This document shows, in pieces, positions 37,467-45,838 of a stretch of DNA of 64,000 nucleotides. The translations under genes were made by a program, and so were the position numbers. The DNA comes from Cellulophaga sp. 20_2_10. Its GTDB lineage: Bacteria; Bacteroidota; Bacteroidia; Flavobacteriales; Flavobacteriaceae. The DNA lies in NCBI RefSeq assembly GCF_023476645.1, contig NZ_JAMCOJ010000004.1:402141-466140 (forward strand), given 5' to 3'. The stretch's first letter is position 1, and every line of letters starts with the position of its first letter. The notes under the pieces are model-generated. The model did not search any database and had not been told where the DNA came from. It saw nothing but the letters and a program-made list of their open reading frames with translations.

Positions 37467-38812
37467 GCAGTTACTACTTTTTTCTTTTTTACACTACGCA
37501 GTATTTTCTGAATGTCTAAATTATCTTTTTGAGGAACAAGAAAATTCTCTAAATCTTCATTGCGCTCTATAATCTCTGATTTTGCTATAAAACCATAACC
37601 TTGGTACGTTCCATTTTTTAAGAGTATAAAGGCATCTTCCTCTGGCGAACGACCTTCTTCTTTTAAAACAGTTAGCTCAGCAACGTCTTTAATATGCTGT
37701 ATTGCCTGTGAAACACGTAAATTATAAGCTTCTACAGTTTCTTGATCTCTACAAATACCATTACAAGAACTAATTTTATGATGATTACAAGCATTAGTGC
37801 CGTCTTGTAAATGACAGTATTTAGGACATAAATTAAATAAAAAGCACAACTCCTCTATGTACCCAATACATTGGCGAACATTAGAAAATATTTTTAGTGG
37901 ATTTGGTGTAGATTTTAAAGTATTGTAGGCTAAATGTAAAATACCTTTTCGATCTACATAACTAAAAACCGCATAGGTTTTAAGGTTTCTTTTCGCAAGT
38001 TGGTTGTACTCTGGATAATGTTGTTTTATAGCAGCATCTTCCATAAGCAATGCCACAAGTTCGCTGCCAGAAAGTTCAAAATCAATATCTGCAGTTTCTC
38101 TACACATATCTAAAGACTTTTGGGTTTTGCTATAGAAATGAGAAAGCACTCGTTTTTTTAAATCTAGAGCTTTACCAATGTATATAATTTTTCCTTTTTT
38201 GTCTTTAAAATAATACACGCCAGGTGTATTAGGAATTTTATTAAAAACCTCGGTAGGTAGGTGAGAGGGTAGTGCACCTTCTTTAGATGTTTTTTTTAGA
38301 AAACTTTCAAAAACAGTCTCGGCATCTTCTTGCGCTTGTAAAATTTTAAAAAGAGTAACAGTAGCTTCTGCATCTCCTCTAGCTCTGTGTCTGCCCTCTA
38401 TTGTAATATTTAGCTTAGAGCAAAGTTTACCTAAACTGTACGATTTGTGACCAGGTAATAGCTTACGAGATAAACGAATAGTACATAGTTTTTTACGTCT
38501 AAAATCTTTGTCTATAGCCTTAAACTCATTACGTATAACATTATAATCAAAGTTTACATTGTGTGCTACAAATATGGTGTCTTCCGTAATTTCTAAGACC
38601 TGATCTGCAATCTCTGCCCAAGTTGGTGCATTGGCTACCATAGCATTATCTATGCCCGTAAGAGTAGTAATATAATAGGGTATTACAGATTCTGGGTTTA
38701 CTAAAGAAGTAAATTCTTCTACAACCTTTTCGCCGTTAAATTTAAAAATAGAAATTTCTGTAATTCTATTGGTTTGTCCTGTAGTTTCTACATCAATAAT
38801 AGTGTACATCAT
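37463..38812 (-). CDS. DEDDh exonuclease fused to a GIY-YIG (UvrC/Cho-like) nuclease
   Basis: A 449-residue fusion. Residues 3-165 are a DnaQ-type 3'-5' exonuclease: IIDVETTG (DxE), AHNVNFDYNV and HRARGDAEAT. Residues 195-275 are a GIY-YIG domain (NTPGVYYFKDKKGKIIYIGKA, KKRVLSHF). A Cys-rich stretch (CPKYCHLQDG, CNHHKISSCNGIC) follows. Such fusions are found across Bacteroidetes and Actinobacteria and are thought to work in DNA repair. The gene overlaps the stop of the upstream XRE/S24 regulator gene by 4 bp (ATGA), so the two are tightly coupled. Confidence 0.9.
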   Translation of the reverse strand: MMYTIIDVETTGQTNRITEISIFKFNGEKVVEEFTSLVNPESVIPYYITTLTGIDNAMVANAPTWAEIADQVLEITEDTIFVAHNVNFDYNVIRNEFKAIDKDFRRKKLCTIRLSRKLLPGHKSYSLGKLCSKLNITIEGRHRARGDAEATVTLFKILQAQEDAETVFESFLKKTSKEGALPSHLPTEVFNKIPNTPGVYYFKDKKGKIIYIGKALDLKKRVLSHFYSKTQKSLDMCRETADIDFELSGSELVALLMEDAAIKQHYPEYNQLAKRNLKTYAVFSYVDRKGILHLAYNTLKSTPNPLKIFSNVRQCIGYIEELCFLFNLCPKYCHLQDGTNACNHHKISSCNGICRDQETVEAYNLRVSQAIQHIKDVAELTVLKEEGRSPEEDAFILLKNGTYQGYGFIAKSEIIERNEDLENFLVPQKDNLDIQKILRSVKKKKVVTA

Positions 38813-39582
38813 GATAAAGACTTTTCTAGTGCTTTTAATTCTACGCCAAGCGTGTTAAACATTGTAATAATGCTACTTATTTTTAATTCTTCTTCTGTGT
38901 ATTCTTGGGTATTAATACTGCAGGTGAATTCCCAGATTTCTAAAACTTCATCTATAGAAACCTCGTATGGTTGGTAATCTGCATTATCAGAAACTAGTTT
39001 TAGATTGTTTTTTTCTTCAATTTGGTTGTATACTCTTTTGTAGACCATACCATCGTTTAGCGTAACTAAAACATAGGTTTTGCCACTCGTAATATCTCTT
39101 CTGTCTTCTATAAACTTACCAATAACAAAAGCGCCACTTTTCATAGGTAACATAGAATCTCCTTTTATAGGAAAAGCTCTGTGTTTACCTGTTGGTAAAA
39201 AAGGTAATTTAATTTTTGCTAGTTGTTCTATATATTCAGGATCGTCATAACCCGCTAAATACCCAGCCGAAGCGGCAACCGGTACAACTTCTATTAGGTT
39301 TTCATTATCTGCGTCTACCGTTATGGGAAAAAGAACACGTTGGTTTCCTATTTCTATAAAAGATGCATCTGCAGCCTTACTTAAATCGTTACGTACAAGA
39401 ATGTCTATAGGTAGTCTAAAATAGTCTGCCAATTGTATAAGCGTTTCTATGGTTGGGGCAGAACGGCCTTCTTCATAAGAACTAATACGTGCTCTGGTAA
39501 TTTGTAAATCTTTAGCCAAAGCCTCTTGTGTAGCGCCTTTTAAGCTTCTTAAATGACGAATGTTAGTTGCGATAAAAATCAT
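38809..39582 (-). CDS. XRE/S24 LexA-like repressor
   Basis: A 257-residue regulator. Helix-turn-helix at residues 8-62 (RSLKGATQEALAKDLQITRARISSYEEGRSAP). An S24 peptidase domain covers about 95-225, with the nucleophile Ser143 in KGDSMLP and the general base Lys182 in GMVYKRVY, 39 residues later as in LexA. A possible Ala-Gly self-cleavage site lies at 106-107 (AASAGYL). It may respond to DNA damage and control the exonuclease gene with which it overlaps. No prophage genes are nearby. Confidence 0.85.
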   Translation of the reverse strand: MIFIATNIRHLRSLKGATQEALAKDLQITRARISSYEEGRSAPTIETLIQLADYFRLPIDILVRNDLSKAADASFIEIGNQRVLFPITVDADNENLIEVVPVAASAGYLAGYDDPEYIEQLAKIKLPFLPTGKHRAFPIKGDSMLPMKSGAFVIGKFIEDRRDITSGKTYVLVTLNDGMVYKRVYNQIEEKNNLKLVSDNADYQPYEVSIDEVLEIWEFTCSINTQEYTEEELKISSIITMFNTLGVELKALEKSLS

Positions 39583-39904
39583 AATGCTACAAATGTAAAC
39601 AATAATTGCAACTAATTGTAGCTAAAAAAATAGTACATAATTTATTTATAGTTAATTTTTTGTAGTTAGTTGATTATATGTGGATTAAGAATGTAGTTGA
39701 TTTTGTTTTATATTGATGAAAAATTTATTTCTGTTTTTTATCCCTATTCTTTGTTTAGAATTAACAATTCTTTTGATAGCGTTAAAGAATTGAGTAGATT
39801 TTATAGAATTTTGACATTCTAAGGTTCTAATTTTTTAGACCTATCTAGGTATCGATGAAAATTGTGAATCAGAAAAATAGAAAACACACAAACACATATA
39901 TAAA
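39583..39904. other. 322-bp gene-free control region
   Basis: The region separates the minus-strand XRE/S24 gene from the plus-strand GH3-auxin-type gene, so it should hold both promoters. Immediately upstream of the XRE gene, GCTACAA (39586-39592) and TTGTAGC (39616-39622) form an inverted repeat with a 23-bp spacer, a possible autoregulatory operator. Further copies of GTAGTTGAT-like sequence occur at about 39660-39695. The rest is AT-rich without recognised motifs. Confidence 0.5.
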
Positions 39905-41428
39905 ATGGCAATAATAGGGAACATAATAAAAGGAATTATACACGCTACAGATATTATTTCATCAGAATATAATGCAGCTGAAGAGCAGCGTGCTGTGTTA
40001 ATAAATCTTCTTGAAACGGCTAAAGAGACCAAATTTGGAAAGAAATATCAATTTAAAGATGTTTTAGAGTCAGATAATCTAGAGCAAGAATATCGAGATA
40101 AAGTTCCTTTTTCAGATTACAACCAAATTACTGCCAATTGGTGGCAAGATGTACAAGAAGGAGAAAAGGACATTACGTGGCCTGGGAATCCAGATTATTT
40201 TGCATTAAGCTCTGGTACTACAGGTAAAACCAATAAACGTATTCCGGTTACAGATGCTATGGTAAACGCTATACGTAGGGCTGGAATACAGCAAGTTTTA
40301 GCTCTTAGGAATTTTGATTTACCTGCAGATTTTTTTGAAAAAGAAATTATGATGCTTGGGAGTTCTACAGATTTAGAAGTCTATAATAATGCTTTAGAGG
40401 GAGAAATTAGTGGTATTAGCGCAAGTAATATTCCGTTTTGGTTTGAAAACTATTACAAACCAGGAAAAGAAATTGCCAAAATAGACGATTGGGATTTACG
40501 CATACAACGAATTGCAGAAAAAGCTGCAGATTGGGACATAGGTGCGCTAAGTGGTATTCCTTCTTGGATGGAGTTAATGTTGCAAAAAGTTATTGATTAT
40601 AACGGTTTAAATAATATCCATGAAATTTGGCCAAACTTGCAAGTATATACTTCTGGGGGTGTCGCTTTTGGTCCTTACAAAAAGAGTTTTAATGCTCTTT
40701 TAGGTAAGCCAATAACGGTTATAGATACCTATTTGGCTTCTGAAGGGTTTATTGCTTTTCAAGAACGTCCAGAAACAGATGCTATGAAACTAGTGACTGA
40801 TAACGGAATTTACTTTGAATTTGTTCCTTTTAATCCGGATTACATTAAGTCAGATGGATCTTTGGTACAAAATGCACCTTCGTTATCAATTTCTGAGGTA
40901 GAATTAAACCAAGATTATGTTTTGGTTATTAGTACCGTAGCAGGAGCGTGGCGTTACCTTATTGGTGATACCATTGAGTTTACAGATGTTAAAAGAGCAG
41001 AAATTAAAATTACAGGAAGAACAAAATTCTTTTTAAATACTGTTGGATCTCAATTGTCTGTAAACAAACTAAACGATGCTGTACAGTACTTAGAAAAAGA
41101 ATTTGATATTGAAATTCCGGAGTATACGCTATGTGCCAATCGTATTAATGATGATTTTTACCATTGTTGGTATTTAGGAACCGAAGCTAAAATAGGTGCC
41201 GAAAAATTAGCTAAATCTTTAGATAATTTTCTGAAGGAAGCCAATAAAAATTATAAAGTAGCGCGTTCTAAAGCTTTGGAAGGAGTAAAGGTAAGTACGG
41301 TGTCACCTTCTGTGTTTCATGATTGGAGTGGAGCCAATAAAAAGAAAGGCGGACAAGTAAAAATGGAACGTGTTATGGGACAAGATAGATTTGCCGAGTG
41401 GGAAACTTTTGTAGCATCAAAAATATAA
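39905..41428 (+). CDS. GH3 auxin-responsive promoter family acyl-adenylating enzyme
   Basis: A 507-residue ANL-fold enzyme of the plant GH3 (acyl acid amido synthetase) type, unrelated to glycoside hydrolase family 3. Motifs are DYFALSSGTTGKTNKRIPVT (ATP-binding loop), GPYKKSFNALLGKPITVIDTYLASEGF and YRYLIGDT-like WRYLIGDTIEF, then ITGRTKFF. Plant members join amino acids to jasmonate or auxin; bacterial ones are mostly uncharacterised. The substrate cannot be deduced. The gene stands alone. Confidence 0.9.
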   Translation: MAIIGNIIKGIIHATDIISSEYNAAEEQRAVLINLLETAKETKFGKKYQFKDVLESDNLEQEYRDKVPFSDYNQITANWWQDVQEGEKDITWPGNPDYFALSSGTTGKTNKRIPVTDAMVNAIRRAGIQQVLALRNFDLPADFFEKEIMMLGSSTDLEVYNNALEGEISGISASNIPFWFENYYKPGKEIAKIDDWDLRIQRIAEKAADWDIGALSGIPSWMELMLQKVIDYNGLNNIHEIWPNLQVYTSGGVAFGPYKKSFNALLGKPITVIDTYLASEGFIAFQERPETDAMKLVTDNGIYFEFVPFNPDYIKSDGSLVQNAPSLSISEVELNQDYVLVISTVAGAWRYLIGDTIEFTDVKRAEIKITGRTKFFLNTVGSQLSVNKLNDAVQYLEKEFDIEIPEYTLCANRINDDFYHCWYLGTEAKIGAEKLAKSLDNFLKEANKNYKVARSKALEGVKVSTVSPSVFHDWSGANKKKGGQVKMERVMGQDRFAEWETFVASKI

Positions 41429-41434
41429 AATTAG

Positions 41435-42037
41435 TTACTGCTCTTTGGCTTCTCGTTCCTCTACTAAAACCATAATTTCATCGGGAGATAAATAATATTT
41501 TTTAATACGCGCCTTGTAAGATTCGTCTATATCGGCATTGTTTAAGATAAATCGTTTTGTTTTTAAAATGTACTTATCCATTCCCGATGTTACAGCATAC
41601 GAATCTGCAGCGCGTTCTGCTTCTTTAATATAATTGTCAGAAAGAGCGTATTTAATACCAAACCATACTAAGTTTAGGCTACTTCTATTTTGGTAATCTG
41701 TTATATGGCCAAGCTCATGACCTAACCAACCAATTAGTATATCACTAGCTACATCGGTAGTTTTAAACTCTTTTCCAGATATCTTAAATTTTCTACTTAA
41801 TAAGATCAGATATTTTCTTTTCTTACTAGATTTTATGAGGCTCCAAAAAACAGGTTGTGCCTGCATTGTGGACTTTTTAATATTGTTTTTAAATCTAAAT
41901 TCTATTTGGGTATCTTTTAGTTGAGGATAGTATGATAGGGCAATACGTGCTTCTTTCTCAATAATTTCTGGTATAATATGTTGTGCTATTGTGTTTTGTA
42001 CACTCATGAATAATAAGATAAAAATTAAGGGCTTCAT
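41435..42037 (-). CDS. Secreted HExxH-type metallopeptidase-like protein
   Basis: A 200-residue protein with a Sec signal peptide (cleavage near NTIAQ). WLGHELGHITDYQNR carries an HExxH zinc site (His-Glu-Leu-Gly-His), and KEAERAADSYAV supplies the downstream acidic E-x-x-A-D zinc ligand of gluzincins such as M48-like peptidases. The gene lies tail-to-tail with the GH3-auxin-type gene, 6 bp away. The natural substrate is unknown. Confidence 0.75.
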   Translation of the reverse strand: MKPLIFILLFMSVQNTIAQHIIPEIIEKEARIALSYYPQLKDTQIEFRFKNNIKKSTMQAQPVFWSLIKSSKKRKYLILLSRKFKISGKEFKTTDVASDILIGWLGHELGHITDYQNRSSLNLVWFGIKYALSDNYIKEAERAADSYAVTSGMDKYILKTKRFILNNADIDESYKARIKKYYLSPDEIMVLVEEREAKEQ

Positions 42038-42082
42038 TTGCTTTAAAATTTGATGAAACTATTTTTATTAGATGATACGTAT

Positions 42083-42120
42083 AAAAAAAAGGATGCTGTA
42101 CACAGCATCCTTTTTTTTTT
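42083..42120 (-). terminator. Rho-independent terminator after the PA2169-like gene
   Basis: GGATGCTGTA and (with no spacer) CACAGCATCC-type arms form a near-perfect hairpin at 42091-42110, with eight A residues on the left and ten T residues on the right. The transcript ending here is that of the minus-strand gene at 42134-42583. The opposite strand also has a T run. Confidence 0.85.
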
Positions 42121-42133
42121 AATGGAGCTATGA

Positions 42134-42583
42134 TTAACTTATATCCTCTAAAAATTGTATCGTTTTTAAATCAGACTTAATACTATTCATTTGTTTATTT
42201 AAAAGCGAAGCTGTGCTTGGTGGTAGTAATTGGTCTTTTAAAACTTCTTCATACTCATTTACAGCAGCTTTTTCACCTCTAATAGATTCTTCTAACATAG
42301 CTTCAGCATCTTCTCCAGAGAAGAAAGCTTTGGTATCCATCCAAGCTCTGTGTGCGCTACCCATAATGCTACCTCCTTTTTCTGGTGCTTCACCAAATTG
42401 AAGAATTTCAGTCTTTAAATCAAGACCAAAATTATGACGTTCTTCACTACGTCTACTAAAATAAGGTTTTAATGTGGTGTGATCTGTGTTTTCCGCTGCT
42501 TTCTTGTATCCTTTTTCAGCATCGTATGTTTTCTCTAATAAGTTGTTTAATTGTTCTCCTATACTTTCTGTGTAATTGCTCAT
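42134..42583 (-). CDS. PA2169 family four-helix-bundle protein (DUF2383)
   Basis: A 149-residue helical protein with the DUF2383 pattern: LNNLLEKTYDAEKGYKKAAE, FSRRSEERHNFGLDLKTEI, then HRAWMDTKAFF and SGEDAEAMLEESIRGEKAAVNEYEEVLKD. Ferritin-like helices with E-x-x-H. Typical of stress-induced clusters in Bacteroidetes and Proteobacteria. It heads the stress-type group reaching to 47872. Biochemical role unknown. Confidence 0.9.
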   Translation of the reverse strand: MSNYTESIGEQLNNLLEKTYDAEKGYKKAAENTDHTTLKPYFSRRSEERHNFGLDLKTEILQFGEAPEKGGSIMGSAHRAWMDTKAFFSGEDAEAMLEESIRGEKAAVNEYEEVLKDQLLPPSTASLLNKQMNSIKSDLKTIQFLEDIS

Positions 42584-42722
42584 CGTTTATACTCTTTATT
42601 AATTACTAAGCTTTTTTTTAGAGATACAGCTTATTTCATATCATACTCAAATTTACTGCATATTAAGACCAAGCTTTAACGTATATAATTTCTTGATTAA
42701 CTCATATCAAAAAGAGTGATGC

Positions 42723-42761
42723 AAAAAAATACGCTGCACCATATAGAATGATGCAGCGTAT
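42723..42761 (-). terminator. Rho-independent terminator after the aldehyde dehydrogenase gene
   Basis: ATACGCTGCA (42729-42738) pairs with TGCAGCGTAT (42752-42761). Read on the minus strand, the stem is followed by a T run. It lies 41 bp beyond the dehydrogenase stop codon. Confidence 0.88.
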
Positions 42762-42801
42762 AGTACTAACAGTTATTTTGCAATGATTTTTACAGTACAA
42801 A

Positions 42802-44199
42802 TTATTTCTGTGTTATAGATTTTACATTAACAAATTCGCGAATACCAAAACCGCCGTGTTCTCTTCCGTAACCCGAGTTTTTTACACCGCCAAAAGGCAT
42901 ATTAGGGTAGGCTAGGCCATAAGAGTTAATATGTATCATACCCGTATCAAAATAGTTTTTAGCTAAGGATATTGCTTTGTCTTCATCTTTACTAAAGATT
43001 CCGCCACCTAAACCAAATTTACTATCATTAGCAATACGCATAGCGTCGTCATTGTTTTTAGCCTTGATTAATGAGGCTACAGGTCCAAAAAGTTCTTCGC
43101 TATATGCTGGCTGATCTGGAGTAATATTTTCTATTACGGTAGAAGGGTAGTAATATCCTTTTGTGTTTGGTATTTCTCCTCCGCATAATATTTTGGCTCC
43201 TTTTTCAATACTTTTTTGCACTTTGTTATGCAATTCTTCTCTTAAATCTTTTCGTGCTATTGGTCCTAAAGTTGTAGTGTCTTTTGTAGGGTCTCCAAGT
43301 TGCATACTTTCCATAATGCGCACAAATTTTGACTTAAACTGATCATAAACACTGTCTACAACTATAAATCGTTTTGCGGCAACACAAGTTTGCCCGTTAT
43401 TATATATTCTTGCTTCTGCACAAGTTTTTGCAGCCAAATCTATATCTGCATCATCTAAAACCATATAAGCATCATTACTACCCAATTCTAAAACTGTTTT
43501 CTTTAGCACTTCAGCAGATTTTATAGCCACGTGTTTCCCTGCTCCAGAACTCCCTGTTAAGGTAATACCTCTAACGAGGTCATTTGCAATTATTTCATCA
43601 GAAACATCATGGTTAATAACGAGTATTTGAAACAGGTCTTTAGGTAACCCTGCATCTTCGTAAATTTCTTTTAATTTTAATGCCGAACCTGTAACATTTT
43701 TTGCGTGTTTTAACAACACTCCGTTACCTGCCATTAGGTTGGCAATTGAGTAACGAATAGGTTGGTATAGCGGAAAATTCCAAGGTTGAATTCCGTATAT
43801 AACGCCTATAGGTGAATAGTGAATAGTACCTTTTCCACCGTCGTAAAGAGGTCTTTCTTCATCTTGTAAATGTTTAATGCCTTCTGTGGCAGTGTAGTTA
43901 CAGATACCAATACAAAGTTCTATTTCTTGGTAACTTTGACTTAGTAACTTTCCCATTTCTTGTGTCATAAGTTGGGCATATGCGTCTTTATTTTTTTCTA
44001 ATGTTTTACCAATAGACTTTAGTATTTTAGCACGCTCTTCTAAAGATGTTAATTTCCATTCTAGAAATGCATTGTGACTGTCTTCTACTTTTTTAGTAGC
44101 CTCATCACTATTTATATAGGTGTATTTTGCTATAGTTTCTTCTGTAGCAGGATTAATTGTCTTAAATTCAGTTTCATTATTCATATCGCTCATTTTCAT
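42802..44199 (-). CDS. NAD(P)-dependent aldehyde dehydrogenase, succinate-semialdehyde dehydrogenase-like
   Basis: A 465-residue ALDH. It contains PWNFPLYQPIRYSIANLMAGN, TGSSGAGKHVA, the catalytic Glu in LELGSNDAYMVLDDADID and the catalytic Cys in YNNGQTCVAAKRF, then EELFGPVA and MPFGGVKNSGYGREHGG. The GSNDAYMVL segment is typical of the GabD/succinate-semialdehyde group. The exact aldehyde is not decidable. It belongs to a stress-type gene cluster. The start may be the third Met (MNNETEFKTINPATEE). Confidence 0.9.
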   Translation of the reverse strand: MKMSDMNNETEFKTINPATEETIAKYTYINSDEATKKVEDSHNAFLEWKLTSLEERAKILKSIGKTLEKNKDAYAQLMTQEMGKLLSQSYQEIELCIGICNYTATEGIKHLQDEERPLYDGGKGTIHYSPIGVIYGIQPWNFPLYQPIRYSIANLMAGNGVLLKHAKNVTGSALKLKEIYEDAGLPKDLFQILVINHDVSDEIIANDLVRGITLTGSSGAGKHVAIKSAEVLKKTVLELGSNDAYMVLDDADIDLAAKTCAEARIYNNGQTCVAAKRFIVVDSVYDQFKSKFVRIMESMQLGDPTKDTTTLGPIARKDLREELHNKVQKSIEKGAKILCGGEIPNTKGYYYPSTVIENITPDQPAYSEELFGPVASLIKAKNNDDAMRIANDSKFGLGGGIFSKDEDKAISLAKNYFDTGMIHINSYGLAYPNMPFGGVKNSGYGREHGGFGIREFVNVKSITQK

Positions 44200-44232
44200 T
44201 CTTTTTTTAAGTTCTCCTTTATTCTACAACTA

Positions 44233-44544
44233 TTATTTGCTAGTATTTGCTCTTTCTGGTGCTTCTAAATTTTCATTATCTTCTCCGCCTTGCGCAAATA
44301 AGGTGTTTTCTTCATCTGTTATACTTTTCTTTGTATTTAGGTTGCTTTGGTGTCTGCCAGGTACATCTAAATCTTTTCCTTGAAAGTCTATAGACTCTTT
44401 TCGGTCTAGTAATAGTCTATCGTCTTCCGAATCTGCGCGCAATCCTTTTTCTCCTAAAGCGCTAATGTCATCTTCCGTTATATCAGAATTATAGGTTGCT
44501 TTGGTATTTTTATTTTTTATCTTTTCTTCAGTTTTCATTTTCAA
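44233..44544 (-). CDS. Hydrophilic, probably disordered small protein
   Basis: A 103-residue protein, strongly charged and without hydrophobic core: MKMKTEEKIKNKNTKATYN at the start, then DISALGEKGLRADSEDDRLL, and ENLEAPERANTSK at the end. It lies 33 bp upstream of the aldehyde dehydrogenase gene on the same strand. The composition recalls stress-linked, intrinsically disordered proteins. Family not recognised. Confidence 0.6.
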   Translation of the reverse strand: MKMKTEEKIKNKNTKATYNSDITEDDISALGEKGLRADSEDDRLLLDRKESIDFQGKDLDVPGRHQSNLNTKKSITDEENTLFAQGGEDNENLEAPERANTSK

Positions 44545-44654
44545 TTTTTTTTAGAGTGTTATACGTAAATAGCAGTAGTGTTTTCTGTTTTTATTAGCAA
44601 CAAAATACTCTTGCTATTTTTGGAGTTTTAGATATTACATATTTTAATATGTGT

Positions 44655-44954
44655 TTATCTTATTCCCATTTTATCTTTCGTTTTTTGTAACTGATTGTCT
44701 AAATCTCTAACAGTTTCAGCTATAGCAGACTCAAATGTTTCTGCGTGTGTAGATGCAAATACTCTTGGTCCAGGCATACTAAGGCGTATATCGCAAATTT
44801 GTTGCCTATCGTCTGTTCGGTTTTGAACTTTAAAGAATACATCAGCACGATGAATAAAGTTGAATTTTTTATGTAAATGGTCTAATTTTTCATTAACAAT
44901 GGCTTCTAGTCTACTACTAGCAGTTACATCATTGTATTCGTATATAATTTGCAT
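44655..44954 (-). CDS. hpf: Ribosome hibernation promoting factor (short HPF/RaiA type)
   Basis: A 99-residue protein: MQIIYEYNDVTASSRLEAIVNEKLDHLHKKFNFI..RADVFF, IRLSMPGPRVFASTHAETFESAIAETVRDLDNQLQKTK. This is the beta-alpha-beta-beta-beta-alpha fold of HPF, with the conserved DMYAAID-like region replaced by ETFESAIAETV. It lacks the C-terminal dimerisation domain of long HPF. It inactivates ribosomes in stationary phase. It is located within the stress-type cluster. Confidence 0.9.
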   Translation of the reverse strand: MQIIYEYNDVTASSRLEAIVNEKLDHLHKKFNFIHRADVFFKVQNRTDDRQQICDIRLSMPGPRVFASTHAETFESAIAETVRDLDNQLQKTKDKMGIR

Positions 44955-45003
44955 GTGTTTGTGTTTTTATGATTAGTTGTTTTTAAGCAGTATTTGTAGC
45001 TGC

Positions 45004-45645
45004 TTATTTTTGTTTTAGTGCGTTAACAGTATCTAGAAGCTCAGATTTAGAAGTAGAAACCCCGTATATTTCTTGCTCTGGATCCATAATTTTTGTGTCG
45101 CTTAAGTTGCCAATATATACAGCATCAAATCCAATGTCTTCTATTAAGTTTTGTACAACGGTTTTGCTTTGTTGGTCTTGGGCTGCAAATGGCACCGATA
45201 ATTTGTCTTGAGATCTAAAAGCACGGTCTCTTAAGTGTTCTGCTTTTATGGTATTAAAAGCTTTTGCTGTTTTAGCAGAGCTAAATTTCATAGCGGTATA
45301 TTCAGACGCATTGTAATTAGCATCTCTTACGTTTTGTGCCATATCCCCATCTCTTTCTGGGTAAGGGTTTGTTGCATCCAAAATAACACTGTTGGCATAC
45401 TCACCAGCATAGAGTTCAGCTATTTTATCTATGGCTTTAAAAGGCATTGCTAACACGTATACATCTGCTTTAGCTTCAAAAGCAGCTGTTATACTAACTG
45501 CTTTTGCATTTGTACCTGCTTCTTTAATAAGACTTCCTAGTTGCTCTGGGTGTCTAGAACTAAAAAGAACATCGTGACCTGCTTTTGCCCAGTGTTTACC
45601 TAAATTTCCTCCAATTTTTCCGCTTCCTATTATTCCTATTTTCAT
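45004..45645 (-). CDS. NADP oxidoreductase, coenzyme F420-dependent family-like
   Basis: A 213-residue protein: MKIGIIGSGKIGGNLGKHWAKAGHDVLFSSRHPE with a dinucleotide-binding GxGxxG, Ser-Ser-Arg for NADP binding and VILDATNPYPERDGD further on, ending LSDTKIMDPEQEIYGV. This matches the NADPH-dependent F420 reductase-like family. Flavobacteria do not make F420, so the real hydride acceptor is unknown. The fold and NADP specificity are well supported, the substrate is not. Confidence 0.85.
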   Translation of the reverse strand: MKIGIIGSGKIGGNLGKHWAKAGHDVLFSSRHPEQLGSLIKEAGTNAKAVSITAAFEAKADVYVLAMPFKAIDKIAELYAGEYANSVILDATNPYPERDGDMAQNVRDANYNASEYTAMKFSSAKTAKAFNTIKAEHLRDRAFRSQDKLSVPFAAQDQQSKTVVQNLIEDIGFDAVYIGNLSDTKIMDPEQEIYGVSTSKSELLDTVNALKQK

Positions 45646-45838
45646 ACTAATATTTTTTTATTCTGATGCCTCAGAAGGTTATACTTTTTTTACTTACTCA
45701 ATAATACAACTGATTTGTAGTAAAGATTAACTGGTTTGATTTCATCTTTGATGCAATCAATAAAAAGAGTAAAAAAATCAACCTAAAAAATAGATTTAGA
45801 ATTATAAGATCTAATTTGAGTAAAAGCTTGTTTGTGGG

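Noticed and set aside
38809..39582. Prophage repressor with a nearby prophage
   Set aside because: The S24/XRE protein is surrounded by core genes and no phage structural, lysis or replication genes were seen.
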